From assembly GCF_003033925.1 (NCBI RefSeq), contig NZ_CP028365.1, forward strand, positions 1,674,001 to 1,738,000: DNA of 64,000 nt. The letters run 5' to 3'. Positions 1 to 8,464 of the stretch are shown here, one piece after another. Made by a program: the position numbers and the translations under genes. Position 1 is the first letter of the stretch; each line of letters opens with the position of its first letter. The stretch is from Tannerella serpentiformis (lineage in GTDB: Bacteria; Bacteroidota; Bacteroidia; Bacteroidales; Tannerellaceae). The notes beneath the pieces were generated by a model. That model saw only the letters and a program-made list of their open reading frames with translations, made no database searches and was not told the DNA's origin.

Positions 1-839
1 CTAATCACCAAATCCATAGACACTTATAATTTGTCGAGATCACGGTAACATAAAAGCAAAAACAAGAGAGACTGTGATCTATAAGAGGCTTTACGCGGAT
101 ACCATCAGTAGTGAGAACATTAATCTTAATATAAAGATTTACACGCTCATAACAGCTGTTTTTTAGGGAATCTCTGCGCTTTCTCTCCTCGCATTAGGGC
201 AGAACGGAGGGAGGGAAGGACTGTTCAGATGTAAAGATTATTCCCATCTGCTTTTTAATCTACGACCTTTTGTGTTCTAAAAGATGCGCTTTTGATGTGC
301 AAAAGGGCATCTTTTAGAATGTAAAAGGCACCTTTTACAAGCCCGTTTGTAACCTATTGATATCTTGATGGTTACAAAGGTGATAAAGAAGGGGTATGGT
401 AGGGAAAGTGAAAGATAGCGAAGTGAGAAGTGTAAGGATTTTTGTTACTGTTCATTCCGTTGTGTTTTTCAAGGTAAGGTCAGTGCGCTTTGTCATCGGG
501 GTAGCGGCTTTACCGATTCAAAAGGTGGGTGAACAGACTGAGAAACGGCGGGATTGGCAATCAAAAATGTGTCTTTCAGTCGGTGATTTTTTAACGTTCC
601 AACGACAGTTTACAAGGAATTAATTGTGTTTCAGCGACAGAACCATGACCAATAATATGGACCATTATGGATATACAGTAAGCTGAGAGGCTACTTAATA
701 GATTCAGCTCGCACGCTCTATGTCCTCCTTTAAAAAGGACAAAGAGCTTCACGAGCTGTAGAAGGAGAAGTTTTCAATTCAACTTATATCACTTCTCAAA
801 TAGATTACCGATATCCTTATGCTATAGAAGAAGAAGTTT
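1..839. other. gene-free left flank with three successive hairpins
   Basis: No convincing gene is seen; a 75-codon ORF at 396-623 has no recognisable family. Three inverted repeats follow each other: 13-bp arms at 275-287 and 307-319 (with an inner CTTTTG/CAAAAG stem), 8-bp arms at 321-328 and 331-338, and 9-bp arms at 346-354 and 370-378. Near the 3' end of the permease a similar stretch of about 28 bp occurs twice (about 760-787 and 826-852), as if the gene end had been partly duplicated. The DNA looks more AT-rich than most of the window. Confidence 0.5.
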
Positions 840-2039
840 TTATCTCAACTTATAGCCCTTGAATGCATAGAAAAGGATATAAGAGAAGCTGACAAAACAG
901 ATCCCATACGCATATTGAATGTTGCTAACATCCTTAATAAGTCCGAACAACACAGTGATAGCAGCACCACCGATAAGTCCCATTGTCATTAGTGATGAGC
1001 CCTCCTTGGTATATTTACCCAAGTCCATAAGAGCCAAAGGCCAGAATGCTGGCCACATCAATGAGCAGCCTAATGCCATGATACCTACAGCATAAATACT
1101 ATAAACACCCGGGAGTAACAATACAAGTAGCGTTCCAAACAGTGCAACGAAGGAACAGATCTGTAAGGCTTTCGTCTGTGAAAGATACTTAGGAATAAGA
1201 ATAATACCTGCGATATATCCTATACTGATGCTGATTGGGGTAATCCATGAGTACGTATGAGGATGAGGAAGACCTAATTCACTTGCATAATCTATAAGTG
1301 TACCCAAGACGATGGTCTCTGAACCAACATAAAAGAATATGGCAATTGCTCCAAGAACAAGATGTGGGAACTGGAAGACAGAATGCTTACTGTTTGCGTA
1401 GTCGGATACTGCTGAATCTGCATCGGCGTCATCTTCTCCAGCAGCTTTCACCTCTGGCAATGGTGACATGAGTGCTACGACACCTAAGATTACAAATAAG
1501 CAGATTATAACCAAGAACGGTTTGTCAAGATCTTCCAAGCCAACACCTCCACTATTACTTGCAAAAAGAGCAATAAACAAAGGTGATACAGGCCATGCTA
1601 ACTTGTTTATCATGCCCATAATAGAGATTCTTTTTGCTGCACTCTCCGTTGGTCCAAGGATTGTTACATAAGGATTTATGGCAGCTTGTAGGAACGTATT
1701 AGCTGTTCCACAAAGGAAAGATGCCAATAAAAAGATAATGAAACTCCTTTCAGCTGCAGAGAGAATAAACACTCCGAAGGCTATAGCAAACATGGCAAAA
1801 GCTGCAGCCATCGTACGCTTATATCCAATTTTACTTATCAATAAGCCTGCTGGATAACCAAAGATAAGGAATGGTAAGAACGTAGCACCTATAAGCATAT
1901 ATGCTTCTGTGGACGAAACGCTTAGCGAAACCTTCAATACTGGTACTAATAAGGAATTGATTCCCAATGCAAAGCCACAAGTAAAGAACATGAAAGCAAG
2001 GAAAAGCATTGGTGTAATGAAGTTGTTTTTACCTTTCAC
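840..2039 (-). CDS. MFS sugar permease, FucP/GluP family
   Basis: A 399-residue, very hydrophobic protein with about 12 membrane segments and a charged central loop near residues 195-215 (EDDADADSAV), the usual layout of the major facilitator superfamily. The N-terminal stretch with FFTCGFALGINSLLVP and the YPAGLLISKIGYKR loop resemble the L-fucose/glucose-galactose:H+ symporters of Bacteroidota, so import of fucose, glucose or galactose across the inner membrane is likely; the substrate cannot be told. Length is normal for the family and the gene looks intact. Its upstream region is cut by the IS at 2069, only 29 bp before the start, so its native promoter may be lost. The DNA seems AT-richer than the element to its right. 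Confidence 0.8.
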   Translation of the reverse strand: MKGKNNFITPMLFLAFMFFTCGFALGINSLLVPVLKVSLSVSSTEAYMLIGATFLPFLIFGYPAGLLISKIGYKRTMAAAFAMFAIAFGVFILSAAERSFIIFLLASFLCGTANTFLQAAINPYVTILGPTESAAKRISIMGMINKLAWPVSPLFIALFASNSGGVGLEDLDKPFLVIICLFVILGVVALMSPLPEVKAAGEDDADADSAVSDYANSKHSVFQFPHLVLGAIAIFFYVGSETIVLGTLIDYASELGLPHPHTYSWITPISISIGYIAGIILIPKYLSQTKALQICSFVALFGTLLVLLLPGVYSIYAVGIMALGCSLMWPAFWPLALMDLGKYTKEGSSLMTMGLIGGAAITVLFGLIKDVSNIQYAYGICFVSFSYILFYAFKGYKLR

Positions 2040-2102
2040 GTGTAAACTTTTTTAGTTAAAAAAATAATTGAAGTCATCTAGACTTTTAAAATCTCTACAA
2101 AT

Positions 2103-2156
2103 TGAGAGGAGTTTATTATCTTTGCACTATAAAAACCAAGATAAACACTCCTCTCA
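2103..2156 (+). promoter_or_regulatory. IS promoter and start-codon hairpin
   Basis: A Bacteroidota -7 element TAtcTTTG lies at 2117-2124. Ten-base arms at 2103-2112 and 2147-2156 are perfectly complementary, and the 3' arm includes the first base of the transposase ATG and the bases just before it. The 5' arm lies upstream of the -7 element, so only transcripts entering from outside would form the stem. This resembles the read-through protection known from IS10 and IS50; its action here is inferred. Confidence 0.55.
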
Positions 2157-2944
2157 TGTACGAAGTACTGGACAAAGATACAATAAAATCTGAGATCTTG
2201 CCATTTTTATCGGTGGCAAAACGCGGTTATGTGACAAAAAGTGACCTGGTGGAGGTCATTCAGTGCATTCTCTACAAGTTGAAAACGGGCTGTCAGTGGC
2301 ACATGCTTCCCGTTTCAGCCATCTTCACGGGGAGGGTTTTGAGCTACAAGAGTGTGTATGCCCATTTCCGCAAGTGGTCGAGGAACGGCGAATGGAAAAA
2401 GGTTTGGGGCATGATATTGAGCCGTCACAGGTCTTTCTTGGACATGTCCAGTGTGGATTTGGACGGCAGCCACACCACCACGCTTCGCGGTGGGGAGTGC
2501 TGTGGATACCAAGGACGCAAGAAAAGAACGACCACCAATGCCATCTATGTCACAGACCGGCAAGGCATACCGCTTGCCATGTCCACACCTGTTTCGGGTT
2601 CTCACAACGACCTTCACAACATCTCCCTGGTTCTTCAGGATTTGTTCGCAGGGATTAAGGATTCAGGCTTGTCCGTATCGGGGCTCTTTCTCAATGCAGA
2701 TGCCGGCTTTGACTCTGCACTATTCAGGCGAGGTTGCCATCAGCAGGAGGTGTTCCCAAACGTCGCCTTCAATAAGCGGAGAGGGATGCGGAGAGATGAC
2801 GAGTTATTTGATGAGCTGCTTTACAAGGAGAGATACAGCATTGAAAGGACCAATGTGTGGATGGACTCATACAGGAGCGTGCTCAACAGGTTCGATACCA
2901 CACAAACCAGTTGGGAGGGATGGAACTATATCGCATTTTACTGA
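2156..2944 (+). CDS. IS5-family transposase
   Basis: 262 residues from the ATG at 2156; an in-frame start at 2102 would fall before the promoter. The DDE residues are visible as D in VDLDGSHTT, D in LNADAGFDS and E in ERTNVWMDSYR, in the order and spacing of IS4/IS5 superfamily enzymes, with the N-terminal DUF4096-like segment containing KTGCQWHMLP. The gene fills the IS between its terminal repeats and looks intact, so this copy may still be able to move itself and related ends. Confidence 0.85.
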   Translation: MYEVLDKDTIKSEILPFLSVAKRGYVTKSDLVEVIQCILYKLKTGCQWHMLPVSAIFTGRVLSYKSVYAHFRKWSRNGEWKKVWGMILSRHRSFLDMSSVDLDGSHTTTLRGGECCGYQGRKKRTTTNAIYVTDRQGIPLAMSTPVSGSHNDLHNISLVLQDLFAGIKDSGLSVSGLFLNADAGFDSALFRRGCHQQEVFPNVAFNKRRGMRRDDELFDELLYKERYSIERTNVWMDSYRSVLNRFDTTQTSWEGWNYIAFY

Positions 2945-2990
2945 TTTTTCTAAAAAAGACAAGAAAGAGGGAAAAGTCTAGATGACTTCA

Positions 2991-3904
2991 TTGCGAATTA
3001 TGGGAAAATAAGCGTTTCATGGACTGGCAATGGAGCATCAGATTCGCGTCGTCGCCTGAGAGATTGGCTTGATCCAAAAGGCACTAATTCTCAAACATTA
3101 GATGGAATAGAGGCTTTTTCTATTTCTATCTCCGGACCCGCCGTTGTCTGCAATCAGGGGATGTATACCATTCAAAATCTACCTTCAGGAACTTCTGTAC
3201 GTGTACAATGGGGAGCAAGCAACAATAATCTGCAATTAGTCTCCGGGCAAGGGACAAGAACAGCCGTATTTTCAAAAAGGAGCAAGGGACAATGTGCAAT
3301 TAGAGCCCAAGTAATCATCAATGGAAATACGATTAATACAGAAAAAACAGGTATTTGGGTTGGAGAGCCGGATATTTGGGGTATTGATGGATATGAATCG
3401 TTGCCTGCTCCAGGGGCTGAATATTATAGAGCGCATGTTTCCGGTAATACAAGTTGTATTTGGGAGTGTAATGACAAAACGTGGTGTGAAATAACCCCTT
3501 TCCAAACAAGTGCAGTATTTGATTTTAAGAGAGCGGGCACTTATATCATATCCGCAACCGGTGTGAATGATTGCGGGCGTTCAAATACGGTGTACTATAC
3601 TGTAAGAGTATATAATCGCCGCACATTCTCTCTTTTCCCCAACCCCGCTACGGATGTAGTGACACTCAAACTGACAGAATCGGACGATGGCATTTTGTCT
3701 TCCCAAGGTCAAGGCTCTTTGGCTACAAGGGGCGTTACGAATACGTATGAGATTCAGCTTTGGAATGGGCTGACGATGTTGCGATCGTTCAAGACGAATC
3801 AGCTGACCTTCCAAATCCCGATCGCGGGACTTCCGGCAGGGCTGTATTTCGTGCGTGTGATCAAAGACGGACAGACCTATACCGAGAAGTTGATCAAGAA
3901 TTAG
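2991..3904 (+). pseudogene. 3' fragment of a T9SS-secreted protease ending KLIKN
   Basis: The frame is open directly from the right IS end to the stop, so the IS removed the 5' part and no start remains; the ATG at 3161 is internal. The first residues (KISVSWTGNGASDSRRR then LRDWLDPKGTNSQTLDG) resemble the end of Bacteroidota trypsin-like peptidase domains. An ISGPAVV-type beta domain follows, then a type IX secretion C-terminal domain with LFPNPATDVVTL, LPAGLYFVRVI and the final KLIKN. The T. forsythia KLIKK proteases (miropsins, mirolysin, karilysin and others) share this tail, so a miropsin-like serine protease is my best guess. The same ISGP-type domain is at the end of the M43 remnant near 43190. 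Confidence 0.7.
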
Positions 3905-3950
3905 CCTCGAAGGCTCGCTGTGTAAAAGTAGCATGCTAGCGAACTGTTAT

Positions 3951-3994
3951 CGGGCAGGCCGAAGGGATGAAAGTCCCTCGGGTCTGCCCGATTT
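3951..3994 (+). terminator. rho-independent terminator of the protease fragment
   Basis: A GC-rich hairpin with outer arms CGGGCAG/CTGCCCG and an inner AGGGA/TCCCT stem is followed by ATTTT. It lies 47 bp after the stop codon at 3904. Confidence 0.7.
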
Positions 3995-4021
3995 TCGTAT
4001 GGACGAATGGCAACGCCCCCT

Positions 4022-4074
4022 TCACTTCCCTTTCATCGCCCCCCTTAGCTTCGGGTCGGCTTTGATGCGGGCGT
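4022..4074 (-). pseudogene. last 16 codons of a second mobC (coupling protein) gene
   Basis: On the minus strand this reads ARIKADPKLRGAMKGK then stop, almost the same as the end of the mobC exon at 17922 (ARIKADPKLQGLMKG). Together with the oriT-like block at 4137 it shows that a whole mobA-mobB-mobC segment once lay here and was deleted. Confidence 0.75.
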
Positions 4075-4136
4075 CCCATTTCGGGGCGCGCGGATGTTTT
4101 CTTGGGGGCGATTCATGGGGTTAGTTTTTCGTATGG

Positions 4137-4245
4137 GATTAGGTGGCGACTTTGGAGCCGAACCGCCGCAGAGTGAAGGCTCCGGGGGCAAGGCGTTTTG
4201 TGGCACAAAACGGTTTTTGTGGCACAAAAACACACCTTGCCGGGC
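4137..4245. other. oriT-like palindrome block, copy 1
   Basis: Outer arms GGCAAGG (4187-4193) and CCTTGCC (4235-4241) enclose two perfect palindromes, TTTTGTGGCACAAAA (4196-4210) and TTTTTGTGGCACAAAAA (4214-4230). Copies recur at 26752 and 43970, each time at the 5' side of mobA or its remnant. Repeated dyads beside mob genes are typical of transfer origins, so an oriT or relaxosome site is inferred; no nick site was identified. Confidence 0.5.
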
Positions 4246-4271
4246 CCCAGAATAGGAGGTGCCGGTACCCT

Positions 4272-4302
4272 GAACACTTGCACTCAATACATGCAAGTGT
4301 TC
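4272..4302 (-). terminator. hairpin after the DUF3408 gene
   Basis: Perfect 11-bp arms at 4272-4282 and 4292-4302 lie 33 bp beyond the stop of the DUF3408 gene. There is no clear T-run, so it could be a processing or stability hairpin. The second element copy has the same structure at 44087-44117. Confidence 0.4.
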
Positions 4303-4334
4303 GGGAGGGCATTGCACGCTAAGCGTACATGTGT

Positions 4335-4931
4335 TCAGAGCTTCCGCCATTGTTCGATGCTGTCCTTGTACCCGTCGAGATGCTCCCGAAGCACGCGCTC
4401 GACATAGCCCGAGATGCTGGCGCCTCGCAGACCAATTCGGCGGACAACGAAGTCTAATCTCTGCTGGGTCTCGTCAGAGACGTAGACCGCCTTGCGGTGG
4501 CTGATGCGCGCGGGTTGGAGATATGTCTCTCGGAACGTCGCCAAATCCTCCTTGTGGCTCTTGGCCTTTCGATGGACCGGAGCGGGTGGAGCGGCTGAGA
4601 TGACTTCTTCCTTAGGCTCATCCGCCGGAGGAGGATCAAGCGGGCTTCTTTCCAGCTCGATCTCTGCGGGCGGATCAAAGAAAGGCGACTCTTCTACCGT
4701 GCGACGTTTGACGCCATAGTCGCTCAGTTCTTTCAGTTTGGCGGTCAAGATGGCCTGCTGTTGTTCTGCTGTCATCTTACCGCCTACGGGCGGATCAAAG
4801 AAGGGCGATTCTTCCGCCTTGGCCTCCGCCTCCACTTCCGCCTTGCGCTTGGTTTCGGCATTGCCACCCATGCCGCCCATCGCTTCCTGTTTAGCGGCTA
4901 ATCTGGCGCGCCGTAGTTCTTCTATCGTCAT
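4335..4931 (-). CDS. DUF3408 mobilization/transfer protein (TraB-like)
   Basis: 198 residues. The N-terminal half is low-complexity and charged and holds the motif EESPFFDPP twice (about residues 40 and 80), separated by LTAKLKELSDYGVKRRT. The C-terminal 70 residues (HRKAVYVSDETQQRLDFVVRR then ISGYVERVLREHLD) match DUF3408, a ribbon-helix-helix-like domain common in Bacteroidota conjugative elements; a DNA-binding role near oriT is plausible but inferred. The start overlaps the preceding HTH gene by four bases (ATGA), indicating translational coupling. A near-duplicate is at 44150 and a distant paralogue, traB, at 28093. Confidence 0.75.
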   Translation of the reverse strand: MTIEELRRARLAAKQEAMGGMGGNAETKRKAEVEAEAKAEESPFFDPPVGGKMTAEQQQAILTAKLKELSDYGVKRRTVEESPFFDPPAEIELERSPLDPPPADEPKEEVISAAPPAPVHRKAKSHKEDLATFRETYLQPARISHRKAVYVSDETQQRLDFVVRRIGLRGASISGYVERVLREHLDGYKDSIEQWRKL

Positions 4932-5236
4932 ACCGAAGGCTTTTGAATGGGGTTATAATGTCGGTCGAGCATCGCTTGCAGGTCGCTCTGTTTGTAGAGG
5001 ATCTTGCCGCCGATTTTGTAGAAGGCCAAAAGGCTGCAGCTGCGGTACTCCTGCAGAGTGCGGGTGCTGAGCTTGAGCCGCTCGCAGACCTCCTCGCCGG
5101 TGAGATAAACCTCCCCAGCGAGCGTAGGGCGGGCCGAGGCGCAGTAGCGCTCCAGCTTCTTCAATACGCCCTCCATGAGCTGGACAAACAGCTGCATTTG
5201 AGGGCTTTCTTCCGTAATGATTGCATGTTCTTCCAT
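4928..5236 (-). CDS. HTH_17 excisionase-like protein
   Basis: 102 residues. A winged helix-turn-helix of the MerR/excisionase type covers residues about 45-95: VYLTGEEVCERLKLSTRTLQ then YKIGGKILYKQSDLQAML. Such small proteins act as recombination directionality factors or regulators in CTnDOT-type elements. It lies between a second HTH gene (3-bp gap) and DUF3408 (4-bp overlap), so the three form one operon. A diverged, frameshifted copy is at 44746-45055. Confidence 0.75.
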   Translation of the reverse strand: MEEHAIITEESPQMQLFVQLMEGVLKKLERYCASARPTLAGEVYLTGEEVCERLKLSTRTLQEYRSCSLLAFYKIGGKILYKQSDLQAMLDRHYNPIQKPSV

Positions 5237-5239
5237 AGT

Positions 5240-5509
5240 TCATTCAGCTTTTGAGTTCAGTAATTCAGCGATGTCGCCGGCTTTGTAATAACACTTATGC
5301 CCGACCATGGAGAAGGGGATTTTACCCGTATCTCTCAAGGTCTGCAGGGTGCGAGGGCTGATGCTCAGCCCGCGGCACACGGCGTCGTTGTCGAGCCATT
5401 CGTCGGCCTCGGGCGGGTTGCCAATGAGCCGCTCGATGCGGTGGATAAAGTCGGCAAAGGCGGAGCGATGTCGCTCCCAAGCCTTACCGTCTACAAGGAT
5501 GATTTGCAT
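5240..5509 (-). CDS. HTH_17 excisionase-like protein
   Basis: 89 residues with a helix-turn-helix at residues about 40-85 (LDNDAVCRGLSISPRTLQTL then MVGHKCYYKAGDIAELL). It is the first gene of the HTH-HTH-DUF3408 operon and is a paralogue of the next protein, so the two may work as a pair, as Xis-type factors do in CTnDOT. The region between its start and the recombinase is taken up by array A, leaving little room for an ordinary promoter. A nearly identical copy is at 45059-45328. Confidence 0.75.
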   Translation of the reverse strand: MQIILVDGKAWERHRSAFADFIHRIERLIGNPPEADEWLDNDAVCRGLSISPRTLQTLRDTGKIPFSMVGHKCYYKAGDIAELLNSKAE

Positions 5510-5694
5510 GGTGTTTCTATAAGTATGAGGTTGCGTAATTGGATTGAAGCAAGCCAGTGCGACTGCCCGCGCTTGCTGTTTCTTTTGGCAGCAAAAGTCG
5601 GCGAAAGGACTCGCTGCGCCATGGATTGATGGAACACTGAGGATAAGAAGGGAAAACGCTGGAAACAGGTGGGCTTAATCGTGAGAAATTCTCC

Positions 5695-5919
5695 GGCAGG
5701 CGGCCTGCCAACATCGCTGGAGTGTTCGATGACTCTGGCAGGCGGCCTGCCAACATCACCTGAGTGTTCGATAGCCCTGGCAGGCGGCCTGCCAACATCA
5801 CCAGAGTGTCCGATAGTCCTGGCAGGCGGCCTGCCAACGTCACCGGAGTGTCCGATAGTCCCGGCAGGCGGCCTGCCAACGTCACCGGAGTGTCGGACCA
5901 CTTTGGCAGGCCGCCTGCC
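5695..5919. repeat. tandem array A, 42-bp period
   Basis: Six copies of the dyad GGCAGGCGGCCTGCC start at 5695, 5737, 5779, 5821, 5863 and 5905, exactly 42 bp apart; the last has its centre inverted. The 27-bp intervals are variants of one another, not unique spacers. The array lies between the recombinase stop (5924) and the HTH gene start (5509). Open frames through it follow from the unit length being a multiple of three. Confidence 0.9.
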
Positions 5920-5923
5920 AGAG

Positions 5924-7195
5924 TCATTCTTGATCGTGCGTCCTCTTTCTCGGCGGACAAATCCGCAGGGCACGGCGTAGCCTCTGCGTCTGCTCGCTGC
6001 CCATCAGCGGACGCATCTCTCGGGCGATCTTCTGCTTGCTCACCTTGGCATATAGCTCGGTGGTGGAGATAAAACGATGCCCCAACATCCGACTCACGGT
6101 CTCGATGGGCAGGCCGTTTTCTAAGCAGATGGTGGTTGCGAAAGTGTGCCGCGCGGTGTGCGAACTGGCCTCGGTATGCGGCGAGCAACCGGCCTTGACG
6201 AGCAGCTCGCGGATCTTGTGATTGAAATGGCTGTTCACGGGAAACTCCCGAAACCATAGTCCCTCAGTACGCCCCTGCCCCACGTAGGCGAGTATCTCTT
6301 CGGCGATGGGAAGCAAGGGCACGATGCTGCCGTTCTGCGTCTTGGTACGGCAGATGGAGAGGTATCGGCGCCCGTCGCCGAGCGTGTAGACGTCTTCCAT
6401 GCGGAGCTTCTTGAGGTCGGAGAAGGCCAAGCCGGTGAAGCAGCCCAAGAGGAAGATCAGCCGGACGTGGTTGTCCACGGAGCGATGCGGGCGATAAGCC
6501 AAGAGCCGTTGCAGGTCTTCGGCACTGAGGGCGTTGCGTTCGTAGGCCGGTGTCTCGATGTCGATCAGGTCAAACGGATCTTCCCGAAGCCCCGCCTCTA
6601 ACATCGCCCGCCGGAAGGCTTGGCGCAGACGCCTCAGGTAGACGGCCACCGAACTCATCTTATAGCCCAAGTCGCGCAGCATGTAGAGGCGATAGGCTTC
6701 TATCAGCGCCTTGTCCACCTCGTGGGGCAAACAGCGCTGCAGCCCGCGCGTGTCAAGGAAGCGGACGAAGCTCTTGTAGCTGTCTCTGTAGCCTCTAGTC
6801 GAAGACGGACTGAGCGTCTTGCCTTTCTGCGCCTCTTTCTCTCGGCAAAGGGCTAAGTAGATGTCGGCGAACGTCTGCCGCGGCTTGTCCTGAAGCAGGT
6901 ATTGCTCCTTAAGGTACTCGGCCGTGATGTATTGCTCTTCGCGGAGTGTGCGCTCATAGAGTGCGTTCAATCGTTGCTCGATGGCACTCAGCGCATGATT
7001 GACACCATGAGCCACCGCGGATGTGGGGCCCACTCTCCCTTTTTTCGCCAGCCAATCATCGGGCGAGGTCTGTTGCCGGGTGGAGAAAGAGGCCGTCCGG
7101 CCATTGCACGAGATGCGACAGCGAACGAGGCACAGCCCTTCGCCGCTCGGCTTGCTTCGGTCGATGTAGAAGAGGATCGAGAAGGTACTTTTCAT
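5924..7195 (-). CDS. tyrosine recombinase, second of tandem pair (IntB)
   Basis: 423 residues. An N-terminal arm-binding domain (STFSILFYIDRSKPSGEGL) and a SAM-like core-binding domain are followed by a catalytic domain with HTARHTFATTICLENGLP (His-x-x-Arg), LGHRFISTTELYAKV (His and nucleophile Tyr). The usual first catalytic Arg appears replaced, with TGLAFSDL at that site, a known feature of the CTnDOT IntDOT class. It starts 15 bp after the other recombinase, so the two are co-transcribed. A homologous pair is at 35517-37975 and an internally deleted copy at 45518. Confidence 0.9.
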   Translation of the reverse strand: MKSTFSILFYIDRSKPSGEGLCLVRCRISCNGRTASFSTRQQTSPDDWLAKKGRVGPTSAVAHGVNHALSAIEQRLNALYERTLREEQYITAEYLKEQYLLQDKPRQTFADIYLALCREKEAQKGKTLSPSSTRGYRDSYKSFVRFLDTRGLQRCLPHEVDKALIEAYRLYMLRDLGYKMSSVAVYLRRLRQAFRRAMLEAGLREDPFDLIDIETPAYERNALSAEDLQRLLAYRPHRSVDNHVRLIFLLGCFTGLAFSDLKKLRMEDVYTLGDGRRYLSICRTKTQNGSIVPLLPIAEEILAYVGQGRTEGLWFREFPVNSHFNHKIRELLVKAGCSPHTEASSHTARHTFATTICLENGLPIETVSRMLGHRFISTTELYAKVSKQKIAREMRPLMGSEQTQRLRRALRICPPRKRTHDQE

Positions 7196-7210
7196 TGAGT
7201 TTGTGGGGTA

Positions 7211-8464
7211 TTAATTGGTTAGATGATAATGGGCAATCGCTGGGAGGATGCGCGTGATGTCCTTGAAAATGCGCTCCGGAGAAGTCTCGGCATAGACCTG
7301 CGTCGTCTTGATCTCACTATGCCCTAACATCTTAGACACGCTCTCGATCGACACCCCTTCGGCAAGGGTCATTTGCGAGGCGAAGGTGTGGCGGGCCATG
7401 TGGAAGGTCAGCCGTTTCGGGATATGGCAAAGCGCGGCGATCTTCTTGAGATGGATATTGACGGTGTCGCAGCCAGGGATGGGGAGGAGGTAACCCTCGG
7501 GAGGCTCATGGCGAAAGGCACGCGTGTGGATGCCCCTGTACTGCTCGATGATCGCTGACGCCTCGGGCAAAAGGGGGATGTGGCACATCCGGCCCGTCTT
7601 TACGCGCGGCTTGCGGATCCAAGTCATACCGCCCTCCTCGATCAGATGGTCACGCGTCAAGTGATAAATGTCCGTGTAAGAGAGGCCCGTGAAGCAAGAA
7701 AAGAGGAACATATCTCGGGAGACAAGCTCGTAACTCCCCAGCTGCGAATCGTCCAAGTCGATGATGCGCCGCAGCTCTTCTTTGGTGATGTAGCGCGGTG
7801 TGCCTACGTCCCATCGGATGGAGTAGCCCATGAAGGGATAGGTGTCGATGACACGCCTTTTGTACAAGTCTTTGAGGAGCGACGCCAGCACGGTGAGATA
7901 GCCGGCGGTGGTGTTGAGTTTGAAGGCCTTCTCCTGCGCGAAGTAGGCCTTGAGATCCTCGATAAAGGCCTTGTCCGCCTTGTGTACTGGGAAGTCGCTC
8001 ACTCGGTAGCGATGCCGAAGGAAGGCTGCGAGATGCCCCCGAAAAACCCGAAGGAACTTGTACCTGCGTTCGCTTCGATCCACCCCCACCCGCTCCCGAA
8101 AGCGAGCAAGGTATTCCTCCAAATGATAGAGCAAGCCTTGGCTGTCGCTCCGAAGTCCGAAGACGAGGGCCTTGACCTCCTCGGCGGTCACAGCCTCGCC
8201 TCCCTTCTTCCGTAAGTCCTCATAGGCTCGGCAGACGCTGACTTGTAGGCTGTCCAGCTCGGCGTTTACGGCCACCGCCTCGGCACTTTTCCCGACGAGC
8301 CTGTGCTTACGACTGTCCCAAAGCGACGGCGAGCAGGCCGTCTTACAACTGAATTGTACCATCGTTCGCCCTACACTGAGGCGCGCCATAATCGGGCTTT
8401 TGCCCGCCTTGCTCTTTGCCCCCCGTTTGAGGTAAAAGAGCAGCTTCAACGTTTTTTCTTTCAT
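7211..8464 (-). CDS. tyrosine recombinase, first of tandem pair (IntA)
   Basis: 417 residues, same architecture as its neighbour but clearly a different subfamily: N-terminus KTLKLLFYLKRGAKSKAGK, catalytic HMARHTFASQMTLAEGVS and LGHSEIKTTQVYAETSPE, with TGLSYTDI where the first Arg would be. It matches the first recombinase of the other pair (35517), so order and orientation of IntA and IntB are conserved. The upstream 530 bp carry the motif GGTAACTGAAC (8601-8611), also found before the other pair, a candidate attachment or arm-type site. Confidence 0.9.
   Translation of the reverse strand: MKEKTLKLLFYLKRGAKSKAGKSPIMARLSVGRTMVQFSCKTACSPSLWDSRKHRLVGKSAEAVAVNAELDSLQVSVCRAYEDLRKKGGEAVTAEEVKALVFGLRSDSQGLLYHLEEYLARFRERVGVDRSERRYKFLRVFRGHLAAFLRHRYRVSDFPVHKADKAFIEDLKAYFAQEKAFKLNTTAGYLTVLASLLKDLYKRRVIDTYPFMGYSIRWDVGTPRYITKEELRRIIDLDDSQLGSYELVSRDMFLFSCFTGLSYTDIYHLTRDHLIEEGGMTWIRKPRVKTGRMCHIPLLPEASAIIEQYRGIHTRAFRHEPPEGYLLPIPGCDTVNIHLKKIAALCHIPKRLTFHMARHTFASQMTLAEGVSIESVSKMLGHSEIKTTQVYAETSPERIFKDITRILPAIAHYHLTN

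Larger units (their letters stand above)
2069..2990 (+). mobile_element. IS5-like insertion sequence, 922 bp, complete
   Basis: Perfect 19-bp terminal inverted repeats at 2069-2087 (TGAAGTCATCTAGACTTTT) and 2972-2990 enclose one transposase gene. The bases next to the two ends (AAT left, TTG right) do not form a target duplication. The left flank is an AT-rich permease gene and the right flank an amputated protease gene, so the IS probably marks a deletion or rearrangement rather than a simple insertion. Confidence 0.9.

Noticed and set aside
396-623. 75-codon ORF left of the permease
   Set aside because: No recognisable domain, no promoter or RBS that stands out, and the composition looks like spacer DNA.
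5695-5919. CRISPR array (short repeats with regular spacing)
   Set aside because: The intervals are variants of one sequence, not unique spacers, repeats are only 15 bp with changes, and no cas gene is in the window. The same holds for the other arrays.
5669-6072. Proteins of about 100 residues with 14-residue repeats through array A
   Set aside because: Open frames on both strands follow from the 42-bp unit (a multiple of three). There is no start context and no family; similar ORFs in arrays B and D are also chance.
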